64,000 nucleotides of DNA from Herbidospora solisilvae. Lineage in GTDB: Bacteria; Actinomycetota; Actinomycetes; Streptosporangiales; Streptosporangiaceae. Both the position numbers and the translations under genes were made by a program. Of the stretch, positions 6,688-15,233 are shown in pieces. Location of the stretch: contig NZ_WXEW01000006.1 of assembly GCF_009901565.1 (NCBI RefSeq), forward strand, positions 310,001 through 374,000, in the 5' to 3' direction. The first letter of the stretch is position 1. Each line of letters opens with the position of its first letter. Under the pieces are notes generated by a model. That model saw nothing but the letters and a program-made list of their open reading frames with translations, was not told the origin of the DNA and ran no database searches.

Positions 6688-7551
6688 ATGGGCATGGTGA
6701 ACACGGTCGGGCTGGTCCTGCATCCGCGCCGCGACTCGAAAGAGGCCATCGACACGATCATCGAGTGGGCTCGCGGACGGGGCGTGACGGTGGTCGGGCT
6801 GCCCGAGGAGGTCGGGCGGATCGACTGCAGCGCCCTGCCCGTCGGGCCCGCCGAGCTGGCCGCGCGGTCCGACCTGATGGTCAGCCTCGGCGGCGACGGG
6901 ACCATGTTGCGGGCGATGCGGCTGATCGCGGGGCTGCCGACGCCGGTCCTCGGGGTCAACCTGGGCAAGCTGGGCTTCCTCGCCGAGATCGACGTCGAGG
7001 AGCTGCCTCCGGCGCTGACGGCCATCGACGCCCATGAGCACTTCGTCGAGGCGCGGATGGCCGTCCGGACGCTGCTGCCCGACGACGGCGAGGTGCTGGC
7101 GTTCAACGACATCGCGCTGGTCCGGCACCCCGGCGACGGGATGGCGGCCGTGGCGGTGTCGGTGGCGGGGCATCCGTTCGTCCGGCTGGCGGCCGACGCG
7201 GTGATCGTGGCTACCTCGACCGGGTCGACGGCCTACAGCTTCTCGGCCGGGGGGCCGATCGTCTCGCCCAACGTCGAGGGGTTCCTCGTGGTGCCGGCGG
7301 CGGCCCACTCGACGTTCAACCGGGCGCTGGTGTTGTCGGCCGACGAGGAGGTGACGCTGGAGGTGCTGCCGACCAGCGGCCACATCGCGGTCGAGGTCGA
7401 CGGGACGATCGCCGGGCACCTGTCTCCCGGGCACCGGATCACCGTCACGGCGGTCCGGGCGGCGGCGCGGGTGGTGCGGCTGGGGTCGACGTCCTTCTAC
7501 GAGCGGGCCCGGCGGAAGCTGCGCGTCAACGGGAGCGCCGAGGTCGACTAG
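6688..7551 (+). CDS. nadK: NAD kinase
   Basis: A 287-residue ATP-NAD kinase that phosphorylates NAD to NADP in the cytoplasm. It shows the family signatures: GGDGT at 68-72, the following NLGKLGFLAEI, and TSTGSTAYSFSAGGP, which forms the NAD-binding conserved region. The length is normal. The start is set by the -10 box 6 bases upstream and the first residues MGMVNTVGLVLHP. It is divergent from the LanM operon across 77 bases and converges on the sigma-factor gene, sharing a CTAG stop tetranucleotide (7548-7551). It is probably a core gene rather than part of the RiPP locus. Confidence 0.93.
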   Translation: MGMVNTVGLVLHPRRDSKEAIDTIIEWARGRGVTVVGLPEEVGRIDCSALPVGPAELAARSDLMVSLGGDGTMLRAMRLIAGLPTPVLGVNLGKLGFLAEIDVEELPPALTAIDAHEHFVEARMAVRTLLPDDGEVLAFNDIALVRHPGDGMAAVAVSVAGHPFVRLAADAVIVATSTGSTAYSFSAGGPIVSPNVEGFLVVPAAAHSTFNRALVLSADEEVTLEVLPTSGHIAVEVDGTIAGHLSPGHRITVTAVRAAARVVRLGSTSFYERARRKLRVNGSAEVD

Positions 7552-8771
7552 CCGGTCACCTCGTCGAGGCGGGCCAGCAGGTGGCGGCGTTCCGGCTCGC
7601 TGCCGACCAGCTCCAGGGCCGCGCGGAACGCCTCCGCCGCCTCGGCCGGACGGCCCAGCCGGCGCAGCAGCTCGCCCCGGGCGGCCGGGTAGACGTGCAG
7701 GCTGCGCAGCCGGGGCTCCCCGGCCAGGGCGTCGAGCAGGGCCAGGCCCGCCTCAGGGCCGTCGCGCATGGCCACGGCGACCGCGCGGTTCAGGTCGACC
7801 ACCGGCGAGGGGGTCAGCGACCGGAGGACGTCGTACAGGCCGACGATCTGGGGCCAGTCGGTGGGCTCCTCGTCGTGCAGCGCGGCGATGGCCGCCTGCA
7901 CGCCGTAGGGGCCGGGCGGGCCGCCGGTCAGGGCGGTGACGACCAGGGGCTCGCCTTCGTCGATCATGGCGCGGTCCCACAGGGAGCGGTCCTGGTCTTC
8001 GAGGAGGACCAGCCCGCCGTCGGGGCCGGTGCGGGCGGCGCGGCGGGCGTGGGTGAGCAGCAGCAGCGCCAGCAGGCCGGTGACCTCGCGTTCGCCCGGC
8101 AGCAGGCGGTGCAGGATGCGGGCCAGGCGCAGCGCCTCCTCGGCCAGGTCGTGGCGGACGAGGTCGGGGCCGGCGCTGGCGGCGTAGCCCTCGGTGAAGA
8201 TCGAGTAGATCGCCTGGAGCACGCCGGGCAGCCGCGAGGGCAGCTCGTGGGGTTCCGGCACGCGGAACGGGATGCGCGCCACGCTGATCTTCTTCTTGGC
8301 CCTGACCAGGCGTTTGGCCATGGTCTCCACCGGCACCAGATAGGCCCGCGCCACCTCGGCCGTCGTCAGCCCGGCCAGGTAGCGCAGCGTGAGCGCGCCC
8401 CGGTCGGCCTCCGGGAGAGCGGGGTGGGCGCAGGTGAAGAACAGGCGCAGCCGCTCGTCGGGCAGGGCGCCCTCGAAGACCGGCGGCCCGCTCCGGTCGG
8501 CCTCGACCTGGAGCAGGGCCAGCCGGGCGGCGTAGGTCTTGTCGCGGCGGAGCCGGTCGACGGCGCGGCGGCGGGCGGTGGTCATCAGCCAGGCCCCCGG
8601 GCTGGCCGGGACACCGTCGGCGGGCCAGTGGAGCAGGGCCGCCTCGATCGCCTCGGAGGTCACCTCTTCGGCCAGGTCGAGGTCGCCGAACCGCCGGACG
8701 AGCGCGGCCAGCAGCCGGCCGCGCTCCTCACGGAAGATCGCCTCGACCGACGCGTTGACGTCGCCGGTCAT
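7548..8771 (-). CDS. ECF42-type RNA polymerase sigma factor
   Basis: A 407-residue sigma factor. The sigma2 region is at the N-terminus (AIFREERGRLLAALVRRFGD, then the TSEAIEAALLHW region). Sigma4 lies at about 110-180 (LTLRYLAGLTTAEVARAYLV). The long C-terminal extension of about 200 residues, with the TEGYAA and DLVRHDLAEEALRLARIL segments, is typical of the ECF42 group. Genes of this group usually neighbour DGPF/YCII proteins, as here: two sit immediately upstream, five bases away, in the same orientation. No anti-sigma factor is present, as expected for this group; the C-terminal extension is thought to take on the control. Confidence 0.9.
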   Translation of the reverse strand: MTGDVNASVEAIFREERGRLLAALVRRFGDLDLAEEVTSEAIEAALLHWPADGVPASPGAWLMTTARRRAVDRLRRDKTYAARLALLQVEADRSGPPVFEGALPDERLRLFFTCAHPALPEADRGALTLRYLAGLTTAEVARAYLVPVETMAKRLVRAKKKISVARIPFRVPEPHELPSRLPGVLQAIYSIFTEGYAASAGPDLVRHDLAEEALRLARILHRLLPGEREVTGLLALLLLTHARRAARTGPDGGLVLLEDQDRSLWDRAMIDEGEPLVVTALTGGPPGPYGVQAAIAALHDEEPTDWPQIVGLYDVLRSLTPSPVVDLNRAVAVAMRDGPEAGLALLDALAGEPRLRSLHVYPAARGELLRRLGRPAEAAEAFRAALELVGSEPERRHLLARLDEVTG

Positions 8772-8776
8772 GGACG

Positions 8777-9103
8777 TCAGGTGTACTCGATGATCGGCCG
8801 CACCACCATCGAGCCGCCGTATCGGGCGCCGGGACAGCGGGCCGCCCAGTCGGTGGCGGCGTCGAGGTCGGGCACGTCGATGATGTAGTAGCCGCCGAGC
8901 ACCTCACGGGCCTCGGCGTAGGGGCCGTCGGTGACGACCTTCTCGCCGCCGTCGGTGATGTGGACGGTGGTCGACAACGACGGCTCCCCCAGGGGGTTGC
9001 CGTCGACGTGGATGCCGGCGTCGCGCAGCGACTTGTCGTAGTCGGCCCACTCCTGGAGCGTGCAGGCGTCGCTCGCGCCGTGGATCAGCAGCAGGTACTT
9101 CAT
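8777..9103 (-). CDS. DGPF (YCII-related) domain protein
   Basis: A 108-residue YCII-related protein beginning MKYLLLIHG, with the DGP motif (VVTDGPYAEAREVLGGYYIIDV) and a typical CPGARYGG end. The biochemical role of the family is unresolved. Its genes are habitually linked to ECF42 sigma factors, and it lies between one such gene and a paralogue. The ATG overlaps the upstream paralogue's stop by one base (TGATG). Confidence 0.88.
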   Translation of the reverse strand: MKYLLLIHGASDACTLQEWADYDKSLRDAGIHVDGNPLGEPSLSTTVHITDGGEKVVTDGPYAEAREVLGGYYIIDVPDLDAATDWAARCPGARYGGSMVVRPIIEYT

Positions 9104-9423
9104 CAGTACACCTCGCATTCCCGCAGCACGATCGCGCCGCCCTCCCACGAGCCGGGGCAGCGGGCCGCCCAGTCGAGGGCGGCCTCCTTGTCGGGGACGT
9201 CGAGCACGTAGTAGCCGCCGAGCACCTCCCGGGTCTCGGCGAACGGGCCGTCGGTCACGACCCGCTCGGCGCCGTCGACGCGGACGGTGGTGGCCTGGGC
9301 GACGTCGGTGAGGGACTCGCCGGAGACGTAGACGCCGGCCTCCTTGACCGACTTGTCGTAGTCCATCCAGGCCTCGAAGTCGCCCGCCGCGCCGCCGCTG
9401 TAGATCAAGAGCATGTATTTCAT
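9103..9423 (-). CDS. DGPF (YCII-related) domain protein, paralogue
   Basis: A 106-residue paralogue of the downstream gene (MKYMLLIYSGG, VVTDGPFAETREVLGGYYVLDV, CPGSWEGG). First gene of the three-gene ECF42 operon. The two copies are similar along their whole length, so they look like a local duplication. Likely co-expressed with the sigma factor; the function is unknown. Confidence 0.88.
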   Translation of the reverse strand: MKYMLLIYSGGAAGDFEAWMDYDKSVKEAGVYVSGESLTDVAQATTVRVDGAERVVTDGPFAETREVLGGYYVLDVPDKEAALDWAARCPGSWEGGAIVLRECEVY

Positions 9424-9484
9424 CGAGCCAACGCTCCTCGGTTCTTGTGGTCTGACGGGATGACGACGAACGGGCCCTCTTCAG

Positions 9485-10744
9485 ATGGACACCGGAGCCA
9501 AGAAAATATTCCGCATGCTCACCGTGCACAACGCCGCCCTTCGCGGCCGCTCCGGCCGGTGGTCGCTGACCGCCGAGCGGGGCCGCGTCACCTCGATCCG
9601 CCCCGACTCCGGCCCGACCCCCGCCACCCCCTCGCTCGACGCCGAGGGCAACCTGGTCACCGAGCCCTTCGTCGACGCCCACCTCCACCTCTGCAAGGTC
9701 CACACGCTCGACCTGGCGGGCGAGGGGCCGCTGGCGGCGTACACGAAGGGCACCATGGGCGCGGCCATGGACGCCATCGACGGCGCCTCGGCCGTGAAGA
9801 CCCACCAGACCGAGGAGGCCGTCACCGAGCGCGCCCGCTCGGCCCTGGTCGAGTCGGTCCGCCACGGGGTGCGGGCGGTGCAGGCGTTCGCCGACGTCGA
9901 CCCGGTGGCCGGGCTGACCGGCGTGCGGGCGCTGCTCGCGCTCAAGGAGGAGTTCCGGGAGTTCGTGGACGTCCGGGTCGTCGCCTTCCCCCAAGACGGC
10001 CTGCTGAAGGCCCCCGGCACCGAGGAGCTCGTCGAGCGGGCGGTCGACCTGGGCGCCGACGTGGTCGGCGGCATCCCGTGGATCGAGTTCACCGACGCCG
10101 ACGCCGCCGAGCACGTGCGGCGCATGGTGGCGCTGGCGCGACGCACCGGGAAGAGGGTCGCGATGCTCGTGGACGACGCGGGCGACCCCGGCCTGCGCAC
10201 CACCGAGACCCTCGCCGCCGAACTCCTCGCCCAGGACATGACCGGCCGGGCGAGCGCCCAGCACGCCCGCGCGATGGCCCTCTACCCCGAGCCCTACCTG
10301 CGCCGGCTGACCGCACTGATCACCAAGGCGGGCCTCGGCCTGGTCAGCGATCCCCACACCGGCCCGCTGCACCTGCCCGTCTTCCCGCTGACCGACGCCG
10401 GGGTCCCGGTCGCGCTGGGCCAGGACGACATCGAGGACGCCTACTACCCCTTCGGCCGCCACAACCTGCTGGAGGTCGCCTTCCTGGCCGCGCACGTCCT
10501 GGGCCCGAGCCGCCTCGACGACCTGTACGACATGATCACCACCACCGCCGCCCAGGTGATCGGCCGGGACCCGGAGGGCCTGAAGGAGGGCGCGGCGGCC
10601 GACTTCGTCGTCCTCGACGGCACGACGATCAGGGAGGCGCTGACCCGCCACAACCCGCCCCGGCACGTCGTCGTGGGCGGCCGGGTGGTCGCCTCGACGA
10701 AGTCCGCGACCCACTTTCCCGCGTTCCCCGGAAAATCGGCGTAA
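9485..10744 (+). CDS. Cytosine-deaminase-like amidohydrolase with altered metal site
   Basis: A 419-residue amidohydrolase superfamily protein that aligns by eye with E. coli CodA over the barrel. It has the N-terminal metal motif H66-L-H68, a conserved H260 (SAQHARAM) and the Asp of LGQDDIEDAYYPFG. At the CodA HCDE motif it reads L228-V-D-D231, so the third metal-binding His and the catalytic Glu are both replaced. It may act on another substrate, use a different metal arrangement, or be inactive. The start is uncertain: M11 (9515) is an alternative, and neither start has a good Shine-Dalgarno. Confidence 0.75.
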   Translation: MDTGAKKIFRMLTVHNAALRGRSGRWSLTAERGRVTSIRPDSGPTPATPSLDAEGNLVTEPFVDAHLHLCKVHTLDLAGEGPLAAYTKGTMGAAMDAIDGASAVKTHQTEEAVTERARSALVESVRHGVRAVQAFADVDPVAGLTGVRALLALKEEFREFVDVRVVAFPQDGLLKAPGTEELVERAVDLGADVVGGIPWIEFTDADAAEHVRRMVALARRTGKRVAMLVDDAGDPGLRTTETLAAELLAQDMTGRASAQHARAMALYPEPYLRRLTALITKAGLGLVSDPHTGPLHLPVFPLTDAGVPVALGQDDIEDAYYPFGRHNLLEVAFLAAHVLGPSRLDDLYDMITTTAAQVIGRDPEGLKEGAAADFVVLDGTTIREALTRHNPPRHVVVGGRVVASTKSATHFPAFPGKSA

Positions 10745-10827
10745 CCCCCTTTATGGTGAGGTCTCGGTGCGGAGTGACGCGTGTACGGACGGTCACCGCA
10801 AGAGACCTTTCCCCTGATGGAGGCCCC

Positions 10828-11205
10828 GTGCAGGCGGACGACCTGGCCGGGCTGGCGACCGACGAGCGGTTCCGCCTGCTCAAAGCACGGTTCCGGCGAC
10901 TGGCGCTGACGATCGTTGGAGCGTTCCTGGGCTGGTATTTCCTCTACATCGCCCTGTCGGCGTTCGCCCGCGACTTCATGGCCCTGCCCGCGATCGGCAA
11001 CGTCAACGTCGCGCTGCTGCTCGGGGTGCTGCAGTTCGTCTCGACGTTCGTGCTGGCCTGGCGCTACACCCGGTACGCCCGGCGCAAGCTCGACCCGCTG
11101 TCGGCCGAGCTGCGCGACGAGGCCGGCCAGCGCCAGGCCGAACGCGAACGGGAACGCCGCATCCTGGCCGAGCGCCACCGCATCGAGAACTGGACCCGCC
11201 GATGA
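10828..11205 (+). CDS. DUF485 membrane protein, partner of the ActP symporter
   Basis: A 125-residue protein with two membrane spans (about 28-50 and 62-85: LALTIVGAFLGWYFLYIALSA and VALLLGVLQFVSTFVLAW) and a highly charged C-terminal tail. GTG start preceded by GATGGAGG (10816-10823). Its stop overlaps the symporter ATG (ATGA, 11202-11205). DUF485 genes (YjcH-like) are regularly paired with acetate/cation symporters, and this arrangement matches. Confidence 0.85.
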   Translation: MQADDLAGLATDERFRLLKARFRRLALTIVGAFLGWYFLYIALSAFARDFMALPAIGNVNVALLLGVLQFVSTFVLAWRYTRYARRKLDPLSAELRDEAGQRQAERERERRILAERHRIENWTRR

Positions 11206-12848
11206 CCATCGGGCTGTTCGCCGTCTTCATCGTGATCACACTCGGGGTGACGGTCTGGGCCCGCGTCAACACCAGGGGCACCGACGACTTCTACGCCGGC
11301 GGCCGGGCGTTCTCGGGCGCGCAGAACGGCCTGGCCCTCGCCGGCGACTACATGTCGGCGGCGTCGTTCCTCGGCATCGCCGGCATCATCGCGTTGTCGG
11401 GCTACGACGGGTTCCTCTACTCGATCGGCTTCCTGGTGGCGTGGCTGCTGACGCTGCTGCTGGTCGAGCTGATGCGCAACGCGGGCCGGTTCACCATGGC
11501 CGACGTGCTCTCCTACCGGGTGGGCAGACGGCCGATGGTGCGCACCGCCGCCGCCGTCTCGACGGTGACCGTCTCGGTGTTCTACCTGGTCGCCCAGATG
11601 GTCGGCGCGGGCGCGCTGGTGTCGCTGCTGCTCGGCATCCATCCCGGCGAGACGTTCATGGGCATCTCGCCGGAGGCCGCGCAGGTCATCACGATCCTCG
11701 TCGTCGGCATGATGATGATCTTCTACGTCAGCTACGGCGGCATGAAGGGCACCACCTGGGTGCAGATCATCAAGGCCGTGCTGCTGATGGCCGGCACCAC
11801 CGCGCTGACCGTCCTGGTGCTCAGCCGGTTCGGCTTCAACCTGAGCGAGATGCTGGGCGCGGCCGACGCCCGCAGCGGCCGGCCCGGCCAGTTCCTCAAC
11901 CCCGGCCAGCGCTACGCCAAGGACGCCGACGGCATCGTCGGCAAACTCGACTTCGCCAGCCTGGCGGTCGCGCTGGTGCTCGGCACCGCCGGGCTCCCGC
12001 ACATCGTCGGCCGGTTCTTCACCGTGCCCGACGCCCGCGCCGCCCGCACGTCGGTGAACTGGGCGATCGGCCTGGTCGGCGCCTTCTACCTGATGACCCT
12101 CGCGCTCGGATTCGGGGCGACCGCGCTGGTCGGCCAGGAGGCCATCACCGCGCAGGACCCGTCGGGCAACACCGCCGCGCTGCAACTGGCGCAGGCGGTC
12201 GGCGCGTCGGTCGCCGGCCCGGTCGGCGGCGAGATCCTTCTCGCGTTCATCGGCGCGGTGGCGTTCGCGACCATCCTGGCCGTGGTGTCGGGCCTGGTGC
12301 TGGCGTCGTCGACCTCGCTGGCCCACGACTTCTTCGGGCACGTGCTGATGTTCGGCAAGCCGAAGGAGTCGCAGGAGGTCGCGGTTGCCCGCTTCTCGGC
12401 GTTCGTCATCGGGGTGTTCGCCGTGTTCCTGGCCGTGCTGGTGCGCGACATGAACGTGGCGTTCCTGGTGGCGCTGGCCTTCGCGATGGCCGCCTCGGCG
12501 AACCTGCCCGCGATCGTGTTGTCGTTGTTCTGGCGGCGCTTCAACTCGACCGGGGTGGTCTGCGGCGTCTACGGCGGCCTGCTGGGCTCGATCGTCCTGG
12601 TGGCGCTGTCACCGGTGGTGTCGGGCGGCCCGCGTTCGCTGCTGCCCTCGCCGGTCGACTTCCACGTGTTCCCGCTGGAGAACCCCGGCCTGGTGTCGAT
12701 CCCGTTCGCGTTCCTGTGCGCGGTCGCCGGAACCCTCCTGAGCCGGGAGAAGTCCGACCCGGGCCGCTACTCGGAACTGTCGGTGCGCGCCCTCACCGGC
12801 GCCGGGGCCCACGGCCAGCCGACGAAGAATGTCGGTGGTGCTCGTTAG
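11202..12848 (+). CDS. actP: Sodium:solute symporter, acetate permease (ActP) type
   Basis: A 548-residue SSS-family transporter with about 13 hydrophobic segments. Family signatures are FYAGGRAFSGAQNGLALAGD near the N-terminus, MSAASFLGIAG, and GTAGLPHIVGRFFTVPD. ActP proteins import acetate or other short monocarboxylates with sodium. The coupled DUF485 gene supports this subgroup over proline or pantothenate symporters. It is translationally coupled to the upstream gene. Confidence 0.88.
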   Translation: MTIGLFAVFIVITLGVTVWARVNTRGTDDFYAGGRAFSGAQNGLALAGDYMSAASFLGIAGIIALSGYDGFLYSIGFLVAWLLTLLLVELMRNAGRFTMADVLSYRVGRRPMVRTAAAVSTVTVSVFYLVAQMVGAGALVSLLLGIHPGETFMGISPEAAQVITILVVGMMMIFYVSYGGMKGTTWVQIIKAVLLMAGTTALTVLVLSRFGFNLSEMLGAADARSGRPGQFLNPGQRYAKDADGIVGKLDFASLAVALVLGTAGLPHIVGRFFTVPDARAARTSVNWAIGLVGAFYLMTLALGFGATALVGQEAITAQDPSGNTAALQLAQAVGASVAGPVGGEILLAFIGAVAFATILAVVSGLVLASSTSLAHDFFGHVLMFGKPKESQEVAVARFSAFVIGVFAVFLAVLVRDMNVAFLVALAFAMAASANLPAIVLSLFWRRFNSTGVVCGVYGGLLGSIVLVALSPVVSGGPRSLLPSPVDFHVFPLENPGLVSIPFAFLCAVAGTLLSREKSDPGRYSELSVRALTGAGAHGQPTKNVGGAR

Positions 12849-12944
12849 CGTGGCGGCATGGGGGTTCCGCGACGAGGTGTTCGCCCGCCACGGCCTCCGG
12901 CCCGAGGTGAGTGTGCTCGGGCCGAAGGCGTTCGCGGTGGCGGG

Positions 12945-13682
12945 TCAGTCGCCCAGAGCCTCCCAGACCTCCCACAGGTGACCGCTGACCGGCTGGTAAT
13001 AGGCCTTCACCGTGACCGGGCCCGCGTGCCTGATGGCGTTGCGGAAGGCCGTCGCGCTGCACGGCTTGGTGCCGATGCCGGCGTCCTCGTTCGGCACGTT
13101 CGCGGTCCAGCCGTCGGAGCAGCTCTTCGTCACGCGGTTGAAACCGAGGTGGGTGTAGCGCAGCTTCACGGCGGCCTTGCCGGGGCGCTTGAACAGCACC
13201 GTCCGGTCGTCGACGCGCTTCATCGTGCCGTAGGCGGTGACCGGGTTGGTCGGGACGGCGAGGAACTCGGCGACCGTGGTGAGCGACGGCGTGATGGTGA
13301 TCTTGACCGGGGCGGGGCCGAGGCTGAGCACGAACTTGAGGTCGAGGGCGTCGCAGTCGGTGGTGCCCAGGCCCTTCTTGTCCTGCCTGATCCGGCCCTC
13401 GGTCTCCTTGAGGTCACACGCGGTGGTGATGCGGCGGAAGCGCACGCCGTCGGTGAAGATCCGGCGCTCCTTCGCGCCCGCGACGGTGGTCAGCTGGTAG
13501 CGGCGCACGCCGTGCTGCGTCACGAGCCTGGCCTTGGTCGGGGTGATGCGCAGGTGGTTGGAACCGTCCGCCCAGGCGTAGCCGTAGATGGTCTGTGTCT
13601 TCGCGGTGGCGGCGGCGGGTGTGGCCATGAGTGTGCTCGCGGCCAGGGCGGTCACGGCGGCGGCGATCAGCGGGCGGGTCAT
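12945..13682 (-). CDS. Secreted protein of unknown function
   Basis: A 245-residue protein with an N-terminal signal peptide (hydrophobic AAAVTALAASTLMA, then a TPAAA/TAKT processing region). The mature part has six cysteines, spaced as if in disulfides (C89 and C109; C188 and C208 among them), and two stretches built alike: ITTACDLKETEGRI..LGTTDCDA and VTKSCSDGWTANV..IGTKPCSA. Each is followed by a segment ending P(V)K(I/V), so it may be an internal duplication of a roughly 100-residue domain. No catalytic motif is recognised. Confidence 0.75.
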   Translation of the reverse strand: MTRPLIAAAVTALAASTLMATPAAATAKTQTIYGYAWADGSNHLRITPTKARLVTQHGVRRYQLTTVAGAKERRIFTDGVRFRRITTACDLKETEGRIRQDKKGLGTTDCDALDLKFVLSLGPAPVKITITPSLTTVAEFLAVPTNPVTAYGTMKRVDDRTVLFKRPGKAAVKLRYTHLGFNRVTKSCSDGWTANVPNEDAGIGTKPCSATAFRNAIRHAGPVTVKAYYQPVSGHLWEVWEALGD

Positions 13683-13839
13683 TCGGTTTCCCCCGGGGGT
13701 GGTCGGTTCGTGCTGAAAAACGTCTCTCGGGGAGTGGGACTCGCCGATGACGGTGAAAGTTCATGGCCCTCGACGGCCGTGACGCAACTGGAATCGCCCA
13801 TGGGGGCGGGATGTTCTAGCAATTCGTGGAGGTAATGAG

Positions 13840-14649
13840 ATGTTCACACTGATGGCCGTGCACGCCCATCCCGACGACGAGGTCATGGGGACCGGCGGCA
13901 CGTTCGCCCACTACGCCGCCCAGGGCGTGCGCACGGTGCTGGTGACGTGCACCAATGGAGAGCAGGGAGACGGGCCCGACGGGGTCAAACCGGGTGAGCC
14001 GGGCCACGACGACGAGGCGGTGGCGAAGATCCGGCTGGCGGAGTTGCGCGAGTCGGCCGCCCATCTGGGCATCTCCGACGTGGAACTGCTCGGCTACCGC
14101 GACTCGGGCATGGACGGCTGGGACGGCAACCGCCACGAGCGCGCGTTCGCCAACGTCCCGGTCGACGAGGCGGCCGAGCGGCTGGCCGAGCTGATGCGGA
14201 CCTACCGGCCGCAGGTCGTGGTCACCTACGACGAGAACGGCGGCTACGGCCACCCCGACCACATCCAGGCCCACCGGGTGGCGGCGCGGGCGGTCGAGCT
14301 GAGCGGCGTACCGGCGAAGTTCTACTACACCGCGACCCCGCGCAGCTGGATGAAGGACATGTACGACGGCATGGTCGCCGCCGGCATGGAGACCGAGGGC
14401 TGGGACGAGTACGAGAGCTGGACCACCCCCGACGAGGAGATCAGCGCGATCCTCGACACCTCGGCCTACGTCGAGCACAAGATCAAGGCGATCACCGCCC
14501 ACGGCAGCCAGGGCGACAGCGCGTTCTTCCTGGGCCTGCCGCCCGACGTCCAGCGGAGCATGTTCTCCGGTGAGGCCTACACCCTGGTCAGGTCGACGGT
14601 CCCGGCCGCCGACGGCGTCGAGGACGACCTGTTCCGCGGGCTCCGTTAG
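13840..14649 (+). CDS. PIG-L family N-acetylglucosaminyl deacetylase (MshB/Mca-like)
   Basis: A 269-residue zinc-dependent LmbE/PIG-L deacetylase. The zinc/catalytic motif HPDDE follows the first strand (VHAHPDDEVMGTGG) and the third ligand lies in GHPDHIQAH. Members include MshB and Mca of mycothiol metabolism. The length and the YGHPDHIQAHR segment fit this group, but I cannot separate Mca from MshB or from sugar deacetylases by eye. The ATG follows a GTGGAGG Shine-Dalgarno. Its stop overlaps that of the opposing membrane protein gene by three bases. Confidence 0.87.
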   Translation: MFTLMAVHAHPDDEVMGTGGTFAHYAAQGVRTVLVTCTNGEQGDGPDGVKPGEPGHDDEAVAKIRLAELRESAAHLGISDVELLGYRDSGMDGWDGNRHERAFANVPVDEAAERLAELMRTYRPQVVVTYDENGGYGHPDHIQAHRVAARAVELSGVPAKFYYTATPRSWMKDMYDGMVAAGMETEGWDEYESWTTPDEEISAILDTSAYVEHKIKAITAHGSQGDSAFFLGLPPDVQRSMFSGEAYTLVRSTVPAADGVEDDLFRGLR

Positions 14650-15179
14650 ACCTTGCGGCGGGCGCGTTCGGCGTCGACGTTGAGCGCCGCCCGCACCCCC
14701 GCCGGATCGGGCGCCACGCCGGTCCGGCGGATGGTCTCCGAGGTGATCTTCCCGGCCTGGAAGACCTTCGTGGCCTGCACGATCGTCTCCGAGCCGAAGT
14801 AGAAGGCGACGGCGACCGTCATGAACTGGCGCAGTGTGTCCCAGAACTCCTTGCGGTCGTCGAGCGGGCCGATGACGAACGCGTAGGTGTTCAGCAGCAG
14901 CCACGCCACGAACAGCGCGCCCGCCAGGGCGACCCGCATCTTGCGGACCGACGTGTAGAGGCCGAAGAACGCCACGATGCCGGTCAGCGTGACCGTCGCG
15001 CCGACGATCCACTGCTCGGTGAGGGTGGTCGGCACCGTCAGCAGGATCCACGACGTGGTGACCAGCGCCGTGAGCAGCAGACCGGTGAAGACCAGGCCGC
15101 GTACCGAGACCTCCTCCGCGTCCCGCGTGTCGGTCAGGGAGAACATCGCGGGGCGCGGCGGCTGCACCGGCTCGGCCAT
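14646..15179 (-). CDS. Membrane protein of unknown function
   Basis: A 177-residue protein with four predicted spans: two close ones at about 28-50 and 58-75 (GLVFTGLLLTALVTTSWILL; IVGATVTLTGIVAFFGLYTS), one at 84-102 (ALAGALFVAWLLLNTYAFVI), and a weaker one near 118-130. The C-terminus is a soluble tail with KITSETIRRTGV. No family is recognised. It lies alone between convergent and divergent neighbours. Confidence 0.75.
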   Translation of the reverse strand: MAEPVQPPRPAMFSLTDTRDAEEVSVRGLVFTGLLLTALVTTSWILLTVPTTLTEQWIVGATVTLTGIVAFFGLYTSVRKMRVALAGALFVAWLLLNTYAFVIGPLDDRKEFWDTLRQFMTVAVAFYFGSETIVQATKVFQAGKITSETIRRTGVAPDPAGVRAALNVDAERARRKV

Positions 15180-15233
15180 GTGGAACGCTCCTGGGCGTCG
15201 ATGGTCAGGACAGCCCAGTGTCGGGTCGGCCGG

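Noticed and set aside
7548-9423. ECF42 sigma factor with DGPF proteins as a new system
   Set aside because: This linkage is well known in actinobacteria, so it was annotated but not scored as novel.
12858-13835. A 325-codon plus-strand frame opposite the secreted protein
   Set aside because: Composition is typical of antisense shadow sequence; the minus-strand gene has a signal peptide and paired cysteines.
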